Positions 37,492 through 49,400 of a DNA stretch of 64,000 nt are shown one piece after another; position 1 is the stretch's first letter, and each line of letters begins with the position of its first letter. This DNA is from Pomacea canaliculata (lineage: Eukaryota > Mollusca > Gastropoda > Architaenioglossa > Ampullariidae): NCBI RefSeq assembly GCF_003073045.1, contig NC_037590.1:40416751-40480750 (forward strand), written 5' to 3'. The position numbers and the translations under genes are program-made. The notes under the pieces were generated by a model that was given only the letters and a program-made list of their open reading frames with translations, ran no database searches and was not told where the DNA came from.

Positions 37492-40400
37492 ATGAGCAAA
37501 ATGCGCAAGTTTGTCAGCCCTCGAACAGGGCGCAAAGTCATAGAGTCACCAAATAAAACTTTTGGGGTTCCTTTAGATGAACTTTTACGTCAGTCACCAG
37601 CTGAATCTGGCACTGTACCAGCAGCTGTCAAGAGGATATGTGAACACATTTACAAACATGGTAAGCTTGAATGGCGTGCTTAATACAGTTTTGATCACCA
37701 AATCCTTTTGGAAGTTAAGTTTTCTGATCCCTAAAAATTTGCAATTTTGATCAAATACATTTGTCACATTTTTATTTAAGTAATAAAGTCCAGCTATACT
37801 GAAATGGAAAAGAAGTTTATATTTTGATTGTTTCTGATAAGGTTTTCTACCCTAGCAACGTTTCTGATAAGCATCTTTTTGAAAGAGAAATTTAGACAGA
37901 TACCAGTTGTCTTTCTCAAATGCATGTCTTCCAAAACTCAGTTTTGTTCAAACTAAGCAAAGTAATGGTATGGTCTTTTTTAATTTTGCCAGGAGTTGAC
38001 CAGGAAGGAATCTTCAGAGTCAGTGGTAGTGCCCGGGCTATGGATAAACTTAAGACATCATTCAATGTAACTGGCGATGCAGATCTTGAGGGAGAGCCAG
38101 ATATTATGGCTGTTGCAGGATTGCTGAAACTTTTTCTTAGAGAGCTTCCAGATTCCCTTATACCAGAACATCTGACACAGGAATTTATTGCTATTGAAAC
38201 AGGTGAACACTGAAAGCATTTATTTGAAAATAATTTTTTTAACATTATTTTTTCATTTATAGATAGAACACTCTAAATAATTCTACAATAAATAGAATTT
38301 ATCATCAAATTACTGTAAATATCAAGTGGAGGGATCTTTTTTTACGTACTTGAATAATGTGGAGTATATTTGTATAACGGAAACATTTTTACTTAAATTT
38401 TCAAGATAGACACTTTGTAAAGTTGACCAGTCATTTACAAATATAAAAGATTTGTCAACAATTTACCCAAATTTAATTACATTGTTATGTATCTTATGTT
38501 AGATGCATTTTTTTATGCAAGTGAGGCATCCATGCTTTTATGTGGACCGAATTTTTTTTTTTCTACTTCCATGGGGTTTTTTTTCCTGCTGTCATATGTC
38601 ACAGAATTAATTATAGCCTGTCATCTCATTCATTAGGAAAATCCAGTGAACAAGACTACATACTAAGACTAAGATCACGACTGCACAGCTTGCCTGAAGA
38701 GAATGGATTGCTGTTGAAGTACATAGTGTCATTTCTAGTGGCTGTTTGTCATCACCAAGCAACCAACAAAATGAGCCCTATGGCACTTGCAATTGTGTTT
38801 GGGCCAAACATTTTCAGGTGAGATGTAAGCTTGTTTATGCAACTGCGTTTTGGATTTAGACATCAGAAATATCGTTTATTTTGGCATATTAATCTTGCTT
38901 AAAAAGCTAGCGCACTTTGGTTTTAGAGAAACAGTTATCAGGTATGACCATTTTGTGGGTGAATATGTGTAAATGAAAAAGAGAGAGCATGCTTATGCAT
39001 GTTTATGTATGTGTTTATTTGTTTACATATCACTTTGTCAGTTGGTTTTTATAAGAACAGGTCTGTTGCAGATGTGGTGATGGTATTTCAGGCTTGAAAG
39101 ATCAGGGGACCATTAATTTGATAGTTGCTAAGTTCATCTCTAACTACACTGAGCTCTTCAGAGAAGAAGATGAGCGAGATCCTGTAGAAACATGGGTATG
39201 TAAACATGATTGTTCTTTTGTTTGTTAATTTGTTTTTTGTTTTTTTTCAACTTGTGGATTGTCTGCCTTCAGGTTAAAGTAGCCAGTAGCTCAATTATTA
39301 GCCAGAGAGCGTAAATATTAAGATTGCTACCGTCTTTAAGTTATTTGAAGTGTAGTAGAACTGAATTTATTGTCATACATCTAAATTGCATATCATTTCT
39401 TATGGTAATTTGGAAAATAAGTTTTAATGGGTGCTACATGAGAAGCAACTGCTGCAAAAATTGATTTATTTTTCTGTGGTGTTGCATCTCTTAGGGTACA
39501 TTGGAAGTGGCTATTTTGGGGACAAATCTTGTGTGTATACAAAGTAAAGAAATTGTTTACAAGATATACACAAATAAGTGCCAGTTAACTTTACCTAGGC
39601 CATAAAGCTATGAAAATATTTGATCATTTCTTTGAATGATAGCCTTGGGTATTGCCAGAAAGATTGAGGTAAAAATTTGAGTTAAGACAAAATTATAACC
39701 TGACTGAGCTAAAATTCAAGTTGTTGCTCTTCTTATTGAAGTTGCATGCCTCTTGATACTGGGAAGAATGTTCAGTGTATTGTACATTTCTAAGGTTGTC
39801 TTTATATATATTATAACAAGTTCATTCTGTTACAAACTGATCAATGGTGAGATCCCAGAAAGAGATCCATCATATGATTGAGTTCTAAAATTATGTGAAC
39901 TTTTTTAGAGAAAAATGTTTTCCATCTTGACCTCAGACTGCAAAAGTCAAGAAGACTCCACCACCTCGTCCACCACCACCACAGATTGTCACATTATCTC
40001 CACCACCGATTGTCACAACAACTACATCTTCAACTACTGCAGAGTTGAGACCTGTTCCATCACCCAGAAAGGTAAAGCAGAAATAAAGGGATGCCAGTGT
40101 CATTGTTCACAACCAGTTTTTTTTATCTATATTTATGTTTTATTGTGCAAAAATGATTTGCCAATGACAAGTATGGAAAACACAGTGGCAATGAGTAACA
40201 AGAGCTGAGAAAATTGTGATTCTCTTGCGGAAGACAAGTAGAAAGTATCAAAAGCGGGAAAAGGGGAGGGTAAAAAGGACTAGTATCATGTGGACTACAT
40301 TAGGAGTAATGCTGAAGGAAGAGGTATGTTTTCAGTGCAGATTTGAAGGATTCAGTTGTAGGGAGGTGGTGGATATGGAAAGGGAGAGAGTTCTATTGTT

Positions 40401-43400
40401 TTGTTGCACAGTAACTATGCATCCTGTGACCATATGATGTTGTTCTGGTGACAGGAATAGTTAGGATATGGTCATCAGATGAAGAGCGTAGCTGTCTCAC
40501 TGGGACATGGGAGAAGAGAAGTTCAGTGAAATAGTCAGGGCAGAAGCCAGCAAAGAAATTAAAACACAGCACAGACAGTTTGTACTGAATGCAAGAACAG
40601 ATGTGTAGCCAGTGCAGAGAACAAAGGAGAGGAGTGGCGTGGTCCCTTTTTCTAGTTCTAAGCACCAGATATGTAGTGGAGTTCTGTACCTTTTGAAGTC
40701 TCTGAATGAAGTATGAGAGACAGCCTGTGAGCAAGGAGTTGCAGTAATCAAGCCGAGAAAGAGCAAACAGAGAGACAAGAGTGTTGGTGGCAAGTGTTGA
40801 GAGAAAGTGTCAGATGGCGCTGATCTTATGAAACTCATATGACACGACATTTTCTTATTTATTAAATAAATTAAATGGACATGAAAGGCACGTGTTGCTT
40901 AAAAAATATGGTGAAAAACATGGAATAAAAGTTTATGTAGCCATCGCCTATGTTTACATTCTAGGTCCATGGGTCTGCACAGTATGATAGCAAGCTTTAT
41001 CAAGATAGTGGTTTGGAAGAGACTGAGAGTGATGCTGGTGCTGATACACCACATTGTCATGAAAGTGACCATGCCCAACAGTCACCTCACTTCAGTGATG
41101 ATGAAACGAATGGAAGGTTATCACCTTTCGTCCTTGAAAGGTCAGCTGGCATCTGAAAAATATATACCTAACCCTAACCATCTGCTTTGAAGAGAAGAAA
41201 ATTATGTCAGAAAATAATTTGCAGGTTTTATAGTTCATTTAAAAGTTTGTTATTCATTATTTGCATCATTGTATTCATTTTTAAGACTGAATGGTCTTTT
41301 TTGTAGACCACGTAATATAAACTTTAATCATAATTTGCTTATTTCAGTGAAAGTCACAGCATTATTGAGTCACCAATGGCTACAGCAAGAACTTCAGAGT
41401 AAGTTATTTTGATATTTTGTCCTTGGTTTGGTACTGGTTCTTTGCTTCTTTTCTCTGTCATTATCCCTCTAAACGCTAATGGTTTTGGCCAGTCACTATA
41501 TCTAATAACAGTCTTGTAACAGTAATGCTGGGTCAAAATTTAATGAAAATACCCCATTTACAACCAGTCTCATTAAGATGTGTCTACGAAAAAGATATAT
41601 TACTTCTTGGGTTTAGGGTAAATGCAGATTTTGAGCCAAACAAAAATCTTTCTGCAGACTTGTTCAGAGAACCATCTGTGATGCCATCTCAGACCGACTG
41701 TTTGGGGATGAATTAGGGATAGGACAAGGTAAGAAGCTTCACACGTTAGCTTGATGGTATCTTCAAAGGCCACTCCTAGCTCAAAGAGGCTATTTTAAAA
41801 TTTTATTTTCATAGTTAAGAGGAAATAGTCTCCTCAGAAGCTACTTATAGTTCTGTAGATGGGACTGGCAGAGGTCAGATGGAAAGGATTTGGGGAAACA
41901 ACAATGGATGACAGCCACAAGCTGTGAGAGGATACCAGACATGAGTATGGAGTCGTCATCAGCTGTACATCCGATCTCCATACGTATGCAGCTAAGCCCC
42001 ACAACGTCACCATTGTCCATCCAAGTATACACTCCAAGTTCCACGCATGGAGACCATGAAGTGGAAGAGTTTTACCAACAACTAGATAAGGTTGTGAAAG
42101 CAGTTTTGTTGTACTTGTTGACTTGAATGCCAAGGTCGACCCAAACGCTTGCCAGCAATGGGCAGGAAAGTTGGGCAAATTTGGCCTTGGCAAAACTGAC
42201 AGGGCTATCAGACTCCTAGAATTTGCTCAGTGCCAAAGATGCACCTTAGCCAACACCTTACACCCCCACAAGAAATCAAGGATGGCCACGTGGCACTCAC
42301 CAGATGGATTGGTCTATAATCAAATCAACTACAGTCAAATCTCGCTACTATTCCACCCCGCTACTATGCCACTCTCGGTATTATGCCACTTTTGCTCGGT
42401 CCCGACTATAAATTCAATGCAAAATAAATTTACTATGCCACCTCCTGCTCTCGCTACTATGCCACTTTTTTGTGACTGTTAAAAGATACTGTCAACAGAT
42501 ACAGTGAACCTTGCAGACCTACCAGTCCTACAGGAAGAAGCCGAAAGAGCTGTACATAGTCTGAAGGGCAAAAAGTCACCAGGCGTCAGTAATGCGCTAG
42601 CTGAGCTGCTCCAGCAGGGTGAGGAACTGCAAAAGCCCTGACTGTCTTGTGCCAAAGAGTCTGGGAACAAAAAGAATGGATGCAGTCATCAATCATACCC
42701 TTCCCAAAAAAGAAACATCAAACAATGCCAGAACTACAGAAACTTAAACCTTATCAACCACCCAAGCAAATTCATGCTGAAGGTCATAAAGAATATCATC
42801 AGAACCACCGCAGAAAAGCTGCTATCAGAAGAACAGGCTGGATTTAGACCACGTAGAAGCACAGTCGAGCAGATCTTCAACTGTCGCATTCTTTTCAGCA
42901 GATTCATCAGAACCTCTACTACAACTTCATTGACTTAAAAAGGCATTTGACAGAGTCTGACATGAGGGGCTATGGCATGTGATGCAAAAATTTAACATCA
43001 AAGAAAGCTGCATTCAAGTCATCGAAGTACTGTACAATAGATCAACAAGTACAGCAATGCTGAACAACCAAATAGAAGCTTACTTTTGTACCATAGTAAG
43101 AGAAGTCAAGAATGCCCCCCATCACCGGTGCTGTTAAATATTTTCTTAGAGAACATCATGCTTGAAGCTCTCCATGACCATTATACTTTCATCTCAATTG
43201 GTTGAAGATCGATCTGCAACTTACTACGACATAGATCTGTTAGCAGGTATGAACAGAGAACTGCAAGACCTCACTAATAGACTGACAGACAGTTCAAAGG
43301 CACATAGAATGGAGACCTGCTCTGAAAAGAGCAAAGTTGTGGTCAATGGCAGCAACAAAGCAGAAATCTGTTTGAACTGGGTACAGCTTGAAGAGGTATT

Positions 43401-46400
43401 AAGCAGCTTCAGATGCTTGGGATCCATCTTCTTCAAGGACAGCAGCTCCACACCAGACACCCTCATCGGGATCATGACAGCAACAGTGGCAATGGCTAGA
43501 CTACAATGACAATGAACAACTTTATTTATCCCAGTGGGTAATTTGAATATGGGAAGGTGCTCTAGTCACAAAAGTAAAAGTTACAAATAAAAATAAGAAA
43601 TAAAAGTTTGTTGCAAGGTGCAGCATTAAAAAAGATATCAACAGTGAAAAATATGAGCAAATGAAAAGAAATAGTTATGGGCAAGTGACAATTATATATA
43701 TAACAAATAAACTAACATCAAGGATATTCATGTGCACACCTGCGACACACACACACCACTGACATTCATCTGAGGTTGAGCAAGTGACTAGATAGGATCT
43801 GGCATAGTCATAAGATAAGTACAAGCTATACAAATCTCTGGTAGTGCTGATCCAGCTTTACGGATGCGACACATGGACTCTGCTCAGTGAAACGGAAAGA
43901 AGAATTCTGACATTCAAGAACAAGTGCTTGAGGAGGCTGCTCCGGATCTCATACAAAGAACATAGAACCAATGATTTTGTACAAAACAAGATTGCCGCAC
44001 TCATAGGACACCAGGAACATCTACTTTCAACAGTCAAGCAATGTAAGCTGATTTTCTTTGTTCATGTGACCCGGCATGACACCTTGTCAAAGACTATCCT
44101 TCAAGGCATCTTGGAGGGAAGCCAATGTTGTGGTGGCCAGAGAAAGAACTGGCTTACAAACGCCAAAGACTGGAATGGTCGTCCTTTACAGGACCTGCTC
44201 ACTATCACCCAGAATAGACAAGAGTGGCAGACCCTGTCAGTTGATGCATCTATCCAAGTGCTTCCTTCAACGACAGGTGCCGGTCAAGGGACGACTGACT
44301 GATAGTTCTCAAAATATAATAGATTTCCCATTTTATAGGATTGGCATATTGTGTTTGTGTAGACCTGGTGGATATAATTCTTCCTAAAAACAACTAAAAG
44401 CAGGTGGTCTTAATGACAAGCTCTTATTACATCCTGCAGCAGAAAATGACATATTTATTCTTGTTTTCAGCCTCCCTTCTTCCAGCAAGGTCTCCAGAAA
44501 CTGTAACCAGTGAACGCAAGTAAGAATAATTTTCTGCTCTTATGTTTTAGAAAATTAGTAGTAAAAAGAAAGATTGACCTTTCAAATACTGCATTTCAAT
44601 AGAGGTAATGTGGTCAGTGACAGTCAGGATTCGATCATATGTCTCATGCATTTATTACAATCATCAGTGTTCCTTCATGTCCATTGTAAATGACAGCATT
44701 TTTTTGTTCTGGTTCACTCTCATGAAACTGACAGGCTTGTTTTTTGATGTTGGATATTTCTCCTTCTTATACAGTTCATCAGCATCTAATATTCCTTCAT
44801 TTCAGACTGGAAGATCTAGTGACATCTGTCCGTGCCAAAGTGGAAATGTATGAGAGGAAAAACAGCTTGTCAGATTACAGCACATCAGAGTCATCCTCTA
44901 ATCTTCCTCAGAATGGTCATGTTGGAAATGGTCATGCAAAGGTATGCTTGCCTTCACTGAGCTTACTTTAAAAATCTACTTATTATGTTATTCTTTTACT
45001 GCTGACTTTGTATAAATATTTAAAGGAACTAGTATTAAATATTGGAGGGAATATTTTTCAAGGCAACTTCTCTTTTTCTAAAGATCCCTGATGAAGCATT
45101 TGCTATGACTACATTTTGAGTTGGTGTTGTTTCTGAGAATATTTTTGCTATTAATTTTACATCAGGATGTGGTGTGGACATCATACTTCTTGTCATATTA
45201 GTCTGGATTGATATGAAAATATTTATTTGCATTATGCAGTTTGGCTGCAGTTTCGAAGTATTTGTTTATGATATTAGGATTAGGCAGAACAGAAAAGATT
45301 AAAGATAAAAGAAAATAACAGAACATAATGAAGAAATTGTTATCCTTGGAATTAATTTCTTCAGAAAAAAGAAAATGCTGGTATTTGCTTGCTTGCTTGT
45401 GCCTGCTGCTTGGAATTTGGATATGATTTTGTATCAGTTGTAAACAATTGTAGGAGAAAATCAGTCATGATGCTCAGTTAAATTTTAATGATTTAGTTAT
45501 ACCTATGTAATGAGAGTGGTTTACATTTCAGCAGTCTAAGGCAGATTTCCAAGAACAAGTCAAGGCTGGTGGAGACTTTGATCAGGAGTATGATAATTCT
45601 TGTTCAATATGACTAGAGATAATAATGATTGGCTTGGTATCCAGACTCCTAAATGAAAAAAAATTTTCACAATTGTTTCTTTCAATAGTTCTTCAGTATC
45701 TATTGTGTGCAGCTTTTTCCTTATTAGTAGCACATTTCTAGTATTAGTAGTGCACTGTTGCCTCATCAGGGAAATTCATCTAAGTGTTATACGACTGTAA
45801 GGCCTTACTATAAACAAATTAATATCAGTTATTTATTTTTTTATCATCTTTCATTTCATTTCTGAAATTCAAGAAAAATAATCTTGTATTTGTAACTGAA
45901 CAAAATGTAAACTTAATCATTGCAATTGCTTTTATGTCGTTCTTAAATTAATTTTATGCAAAGATATATGTATGGGTGTTTTTTTTTTCAGAAATTCTTC
46001 AGAGATGGCATTTGATGACCTTGATAGGGATATGGATATGCACAGCAAAGTGAGAGTTAAATAGTTACATTTTTCTTTGAAGCAAGTGAATTAGTTGTGA
46101 TGCTGCATTTTCACTTCACTGGCTATGCAGTAGAAATCGATGTCAAGCAAACATGTTGGTAGTGAGTTTTGAAAAGAGTATGATGTTATTGACTGTTTAT
46201 AGCCTTTTATTGTTAAGATGTTTTTACTCATTATAAGGTGCCAACATCAGTGTTCATTTGCCAGCTTGTGTGCAGTTAATGCTGATGTAAAATTTGCTTA
46301 TAGACAGTACTTGTGTTTATTACTGATGGCCTTAGAACCAAAAATCATCAATGTTTTATGGGACTAGTCACATATTGTCCTTGTAAGTTACCTTGCTTAT

Positions 46401-49400
46401 AAACAACTCAGAAATAAGTATGGTAACTGAATATTTGAAATTATAATCCGAAGTATTTAGATTGATTTTTGGTGGTTTAAACTATGTAGAGGAACTATTT
46501 GCCATTGTCTGCTGGGTCAGAATCTTGTTTGTATATATTTAGCAGGAGGTTGACTAGCGGCTTGGGTTACAATGATTAGTGCATGGGCTGTACATTACCA
46601 TAAATTATTTTTCTCTAAAAGTACCAAAAGCTTCTCACCCCTCTCCACATTTAGATTCTTATGAATGATAGCAATATCTCCAGTTCTAATCCCTGCTCTT
46701 TAAACACATAGGTGAAAAATATCAGTGATTCAGCAAAATTTCACTGGAGCACACAGGAAAACAAAAACATGGATGGTGAACTGACTGAACTTCTGGAAGA
46801 GACTGCGATTGTTGTGACTCATGGAGGCTTCGCGACACACAGCTGGCGAATGTCCAGTGAGAAAGACAATAAAGAGGATATAAATCATAACCAGACATCG
46901 CTGCTCATCTTTGAACCTTCCTTGGGAAGAGGCCAAAGTAATATACAGGAAGCAGATGAAAGAGACGGTCTATCATCACCTCAGCCGTCTCCACTCAGCA
47001 AACACAAACCATTCATCCCACCTCTTGATCTGTCTATTTGCATGAACATGTAGATGGTTCAGGTAAAAATTCTTTGAATTTTAAGAAAGTTTACATATTC
47101 TGGGTAACATTTTTGTGTATATCATTCTTACGGATATCACACATTTAATTTTTGTATCTTCATTGAACTGGTGGTTCTTTTTGGTTCATTTCTGCTTCTC
47201 TAAAGTTTTTCTTATGTTGTTTGCATTAATTTATCTGAAATTTTAAAATGAAATTCATTCTTGCTGCCCCATTTTTATGAATGTCATAACACTGTCCTTG
47301 TTACCTTGACTTTAACATTGTTACCTTGGATGCTTATGTTGAAAACCCACAATAAATGACAATAAAGGTTAAACAAACCTGAATTATAATTTAAGGTCAA
47401 AATATGCTAAAATCATTTTTTTATGAGCATCCATCTTGATACACCACATGTTTGCAAATCCCAAAGAAATTAGATGTGGCCAATAAACTTTCCAAAAATA
47501 TTTCTCAACGCAGTGCAGTGTTACATAAGCAGAAAGATCAGGATCAAGCATTGTGATAAAGTTTAGTAGAGGTAGAAAATGCTGAAGATTTTTGAACCAA
47601 TCAGTATGAAAGTTGCCATCTGCAGTCAGAAATATCTTCTGCAACATTTATTTTGGGGGTTATTTAGTAAAGATGCTTCCTGGTGATCTTGATATTCTTT
47701 GATTTAGTATCAGCTTGTGCGTCTTCATCTTTGCATACATCTCCCATTGTTACTGGTTAAAGGAGTCTGATTCAGAATTGTAAAGCTTAAGATGTGTAGA
47801 GCAACATCCCTTTATGCATTGATTATTTTTGTATAAAATTCATGCATTTTAGGCAACATGCAAAGCAGTCTGACACATTGTTACAAAACAAATCAGTTTA
47901 ATGTAAGGGAATTTATGTAACACACCCAGAGAGTTAATGCATCAATACATTTTGTGATTTGTCATTTGGATATTTTTATAATAATAAATGCATGATTTGT
48001 ATAGCACATACTCATGCTTGTAAGGAGTGAGCTCTTAGTACTCAAAACAAGAACCAGACATGGATATGTGGATTTGATTTATCATTGTATTAGAGCTATT
48101 ATTAGTCTGTGCATTTGGTTTTCACTTGTCCTCAATTCGTGCAGCTCCCATTCTTGCCAGCAATGCACGTGCATGGGACAAAAAACTGCAGAAATCTCCT
48201 TTGGATGAGATCAAGGCAGTGCCCTCACCCAGAGTCAGCAAGCTAAAAAAAGAAATGGGTGAATACTATTCATCATATTTTTTTTACTGCTGTTTATAAT
48301 CATAAATATAATCATCTTGGTTCTTCTTGTAACTTACTTCTTGTAATATATTACCATGATGTTTTTATTTGATTACTGGCAGACTGATGGCATGTATTGT
48401 GATATTGTGATTCTTTCAGAGAGGCCAGCAACACAGATGTTCCACCATCACCCCCTAAACACCAAGACCAGTATCCTAAATAGTAAGCTTTTTATACTAA
48501 TCAGAATATTTCCGATTTATGTTTTTGTATTGTGTAGGGTGAATTTGGATAATTTTATTTGAAAAAACTCAGAAATTTTAATAACTGATTAGATGATAGC
48601 AAAAAGTAAGGACTATTCTCCCACTAGCCATTTTCCATCAACACAACTGAGAGACTGAATGCTGTATCTTGGAAAGTCTTTGATGACTAGTAGCAAACTT
48701 ATGTTAAATGGCTGCAAGATGGAAGCTCTGCTTTTTCAACCATGTTATTCCATTAAGTCAGTTCCCTTGCCATCATCAATCTGACTTGGGAACTCCTAAT
48801 ATCCACTTCACATCTTCCTGTAATTTTGACTACATCGTATTGAATACCTTCATGGTCAGAGAGAAAAAAAGTAGTTTCTTATTTACTAGTTCTTTCCAGA
48901 CTTAATTATGCCAACTCTCTCATCAATGGCTGTCCTCAATACATGATTGACAAAGTACAGAGCGTTCAGAACTTTGTAGCATGCCTTGCTCTCAAGTCAA
49001 GAAAGTGTAATCATGTAGTGTGTGTGTGTGAGAGAGAGTATTAAAGGTCAAAGTAAAAAGTTCCTTATCAATTTCTGTGTCTGTATTATGCCTAGCTTCT
49101 TAGCCTGGTATTCTGAGGCATGGAGAATCTGGCCACATGCTGGAATTCTGTGCTATACAAGAATCTTTATTATCATTGCTAATATTATTACTGTTATTTG
49201 TTTCAAATTTTGTTACAGTAGTAATATAGATTGCTTGCAGAAATGTACTGTTTTAGTGCATTTTATGTGTTCATAAGTAAATGAGTTTTTTTTAAAAAAA
49301 AAACACCATGGTTGTATATTATCTTATACAGGTTAAACATGTAAAAGGGAGGTTCTTGGATCTACCAACAAATTTGTAGAAAAAAATTTAGACTATATAG

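Larger units (their letters stand above)
41835..44310 (+). mobile_element. RTE-clade LINE, broken copy with nested insertions
   Basis: From 41858 the plus strand encodes in broken frames an AP-endonuclease region (MGLAEVRWKGFG, then VYTPSSTHGDHEVEEFYQQL), reverse-transcriptase parts (EQAGFR-like start near 42830, NIKESCIQVIEVLYNRSTS near 42990), then DIDLLAGMNRELQDLTNRLT and LEEVLSSFRCLGSIFFKD. It ends LYGCDTWTLLSETERRI and KCLRRLLRISYKEHRTNDF from 43850. This order is typical of RTE/BovB-like elements. Many stops and frameshifts make it inactive. It lies in the same orientation as FAM13, in the intron 41729-44470, and is interrupted at 42331-42486 and 43503-43815. Confidence 0.88.

Noticed and set aside
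43844..44302. 152-codon ORF as a host gene
   Set aside because: Its sequence is the C-terminus of an RTE-type LINE and it lies within a broken copy.
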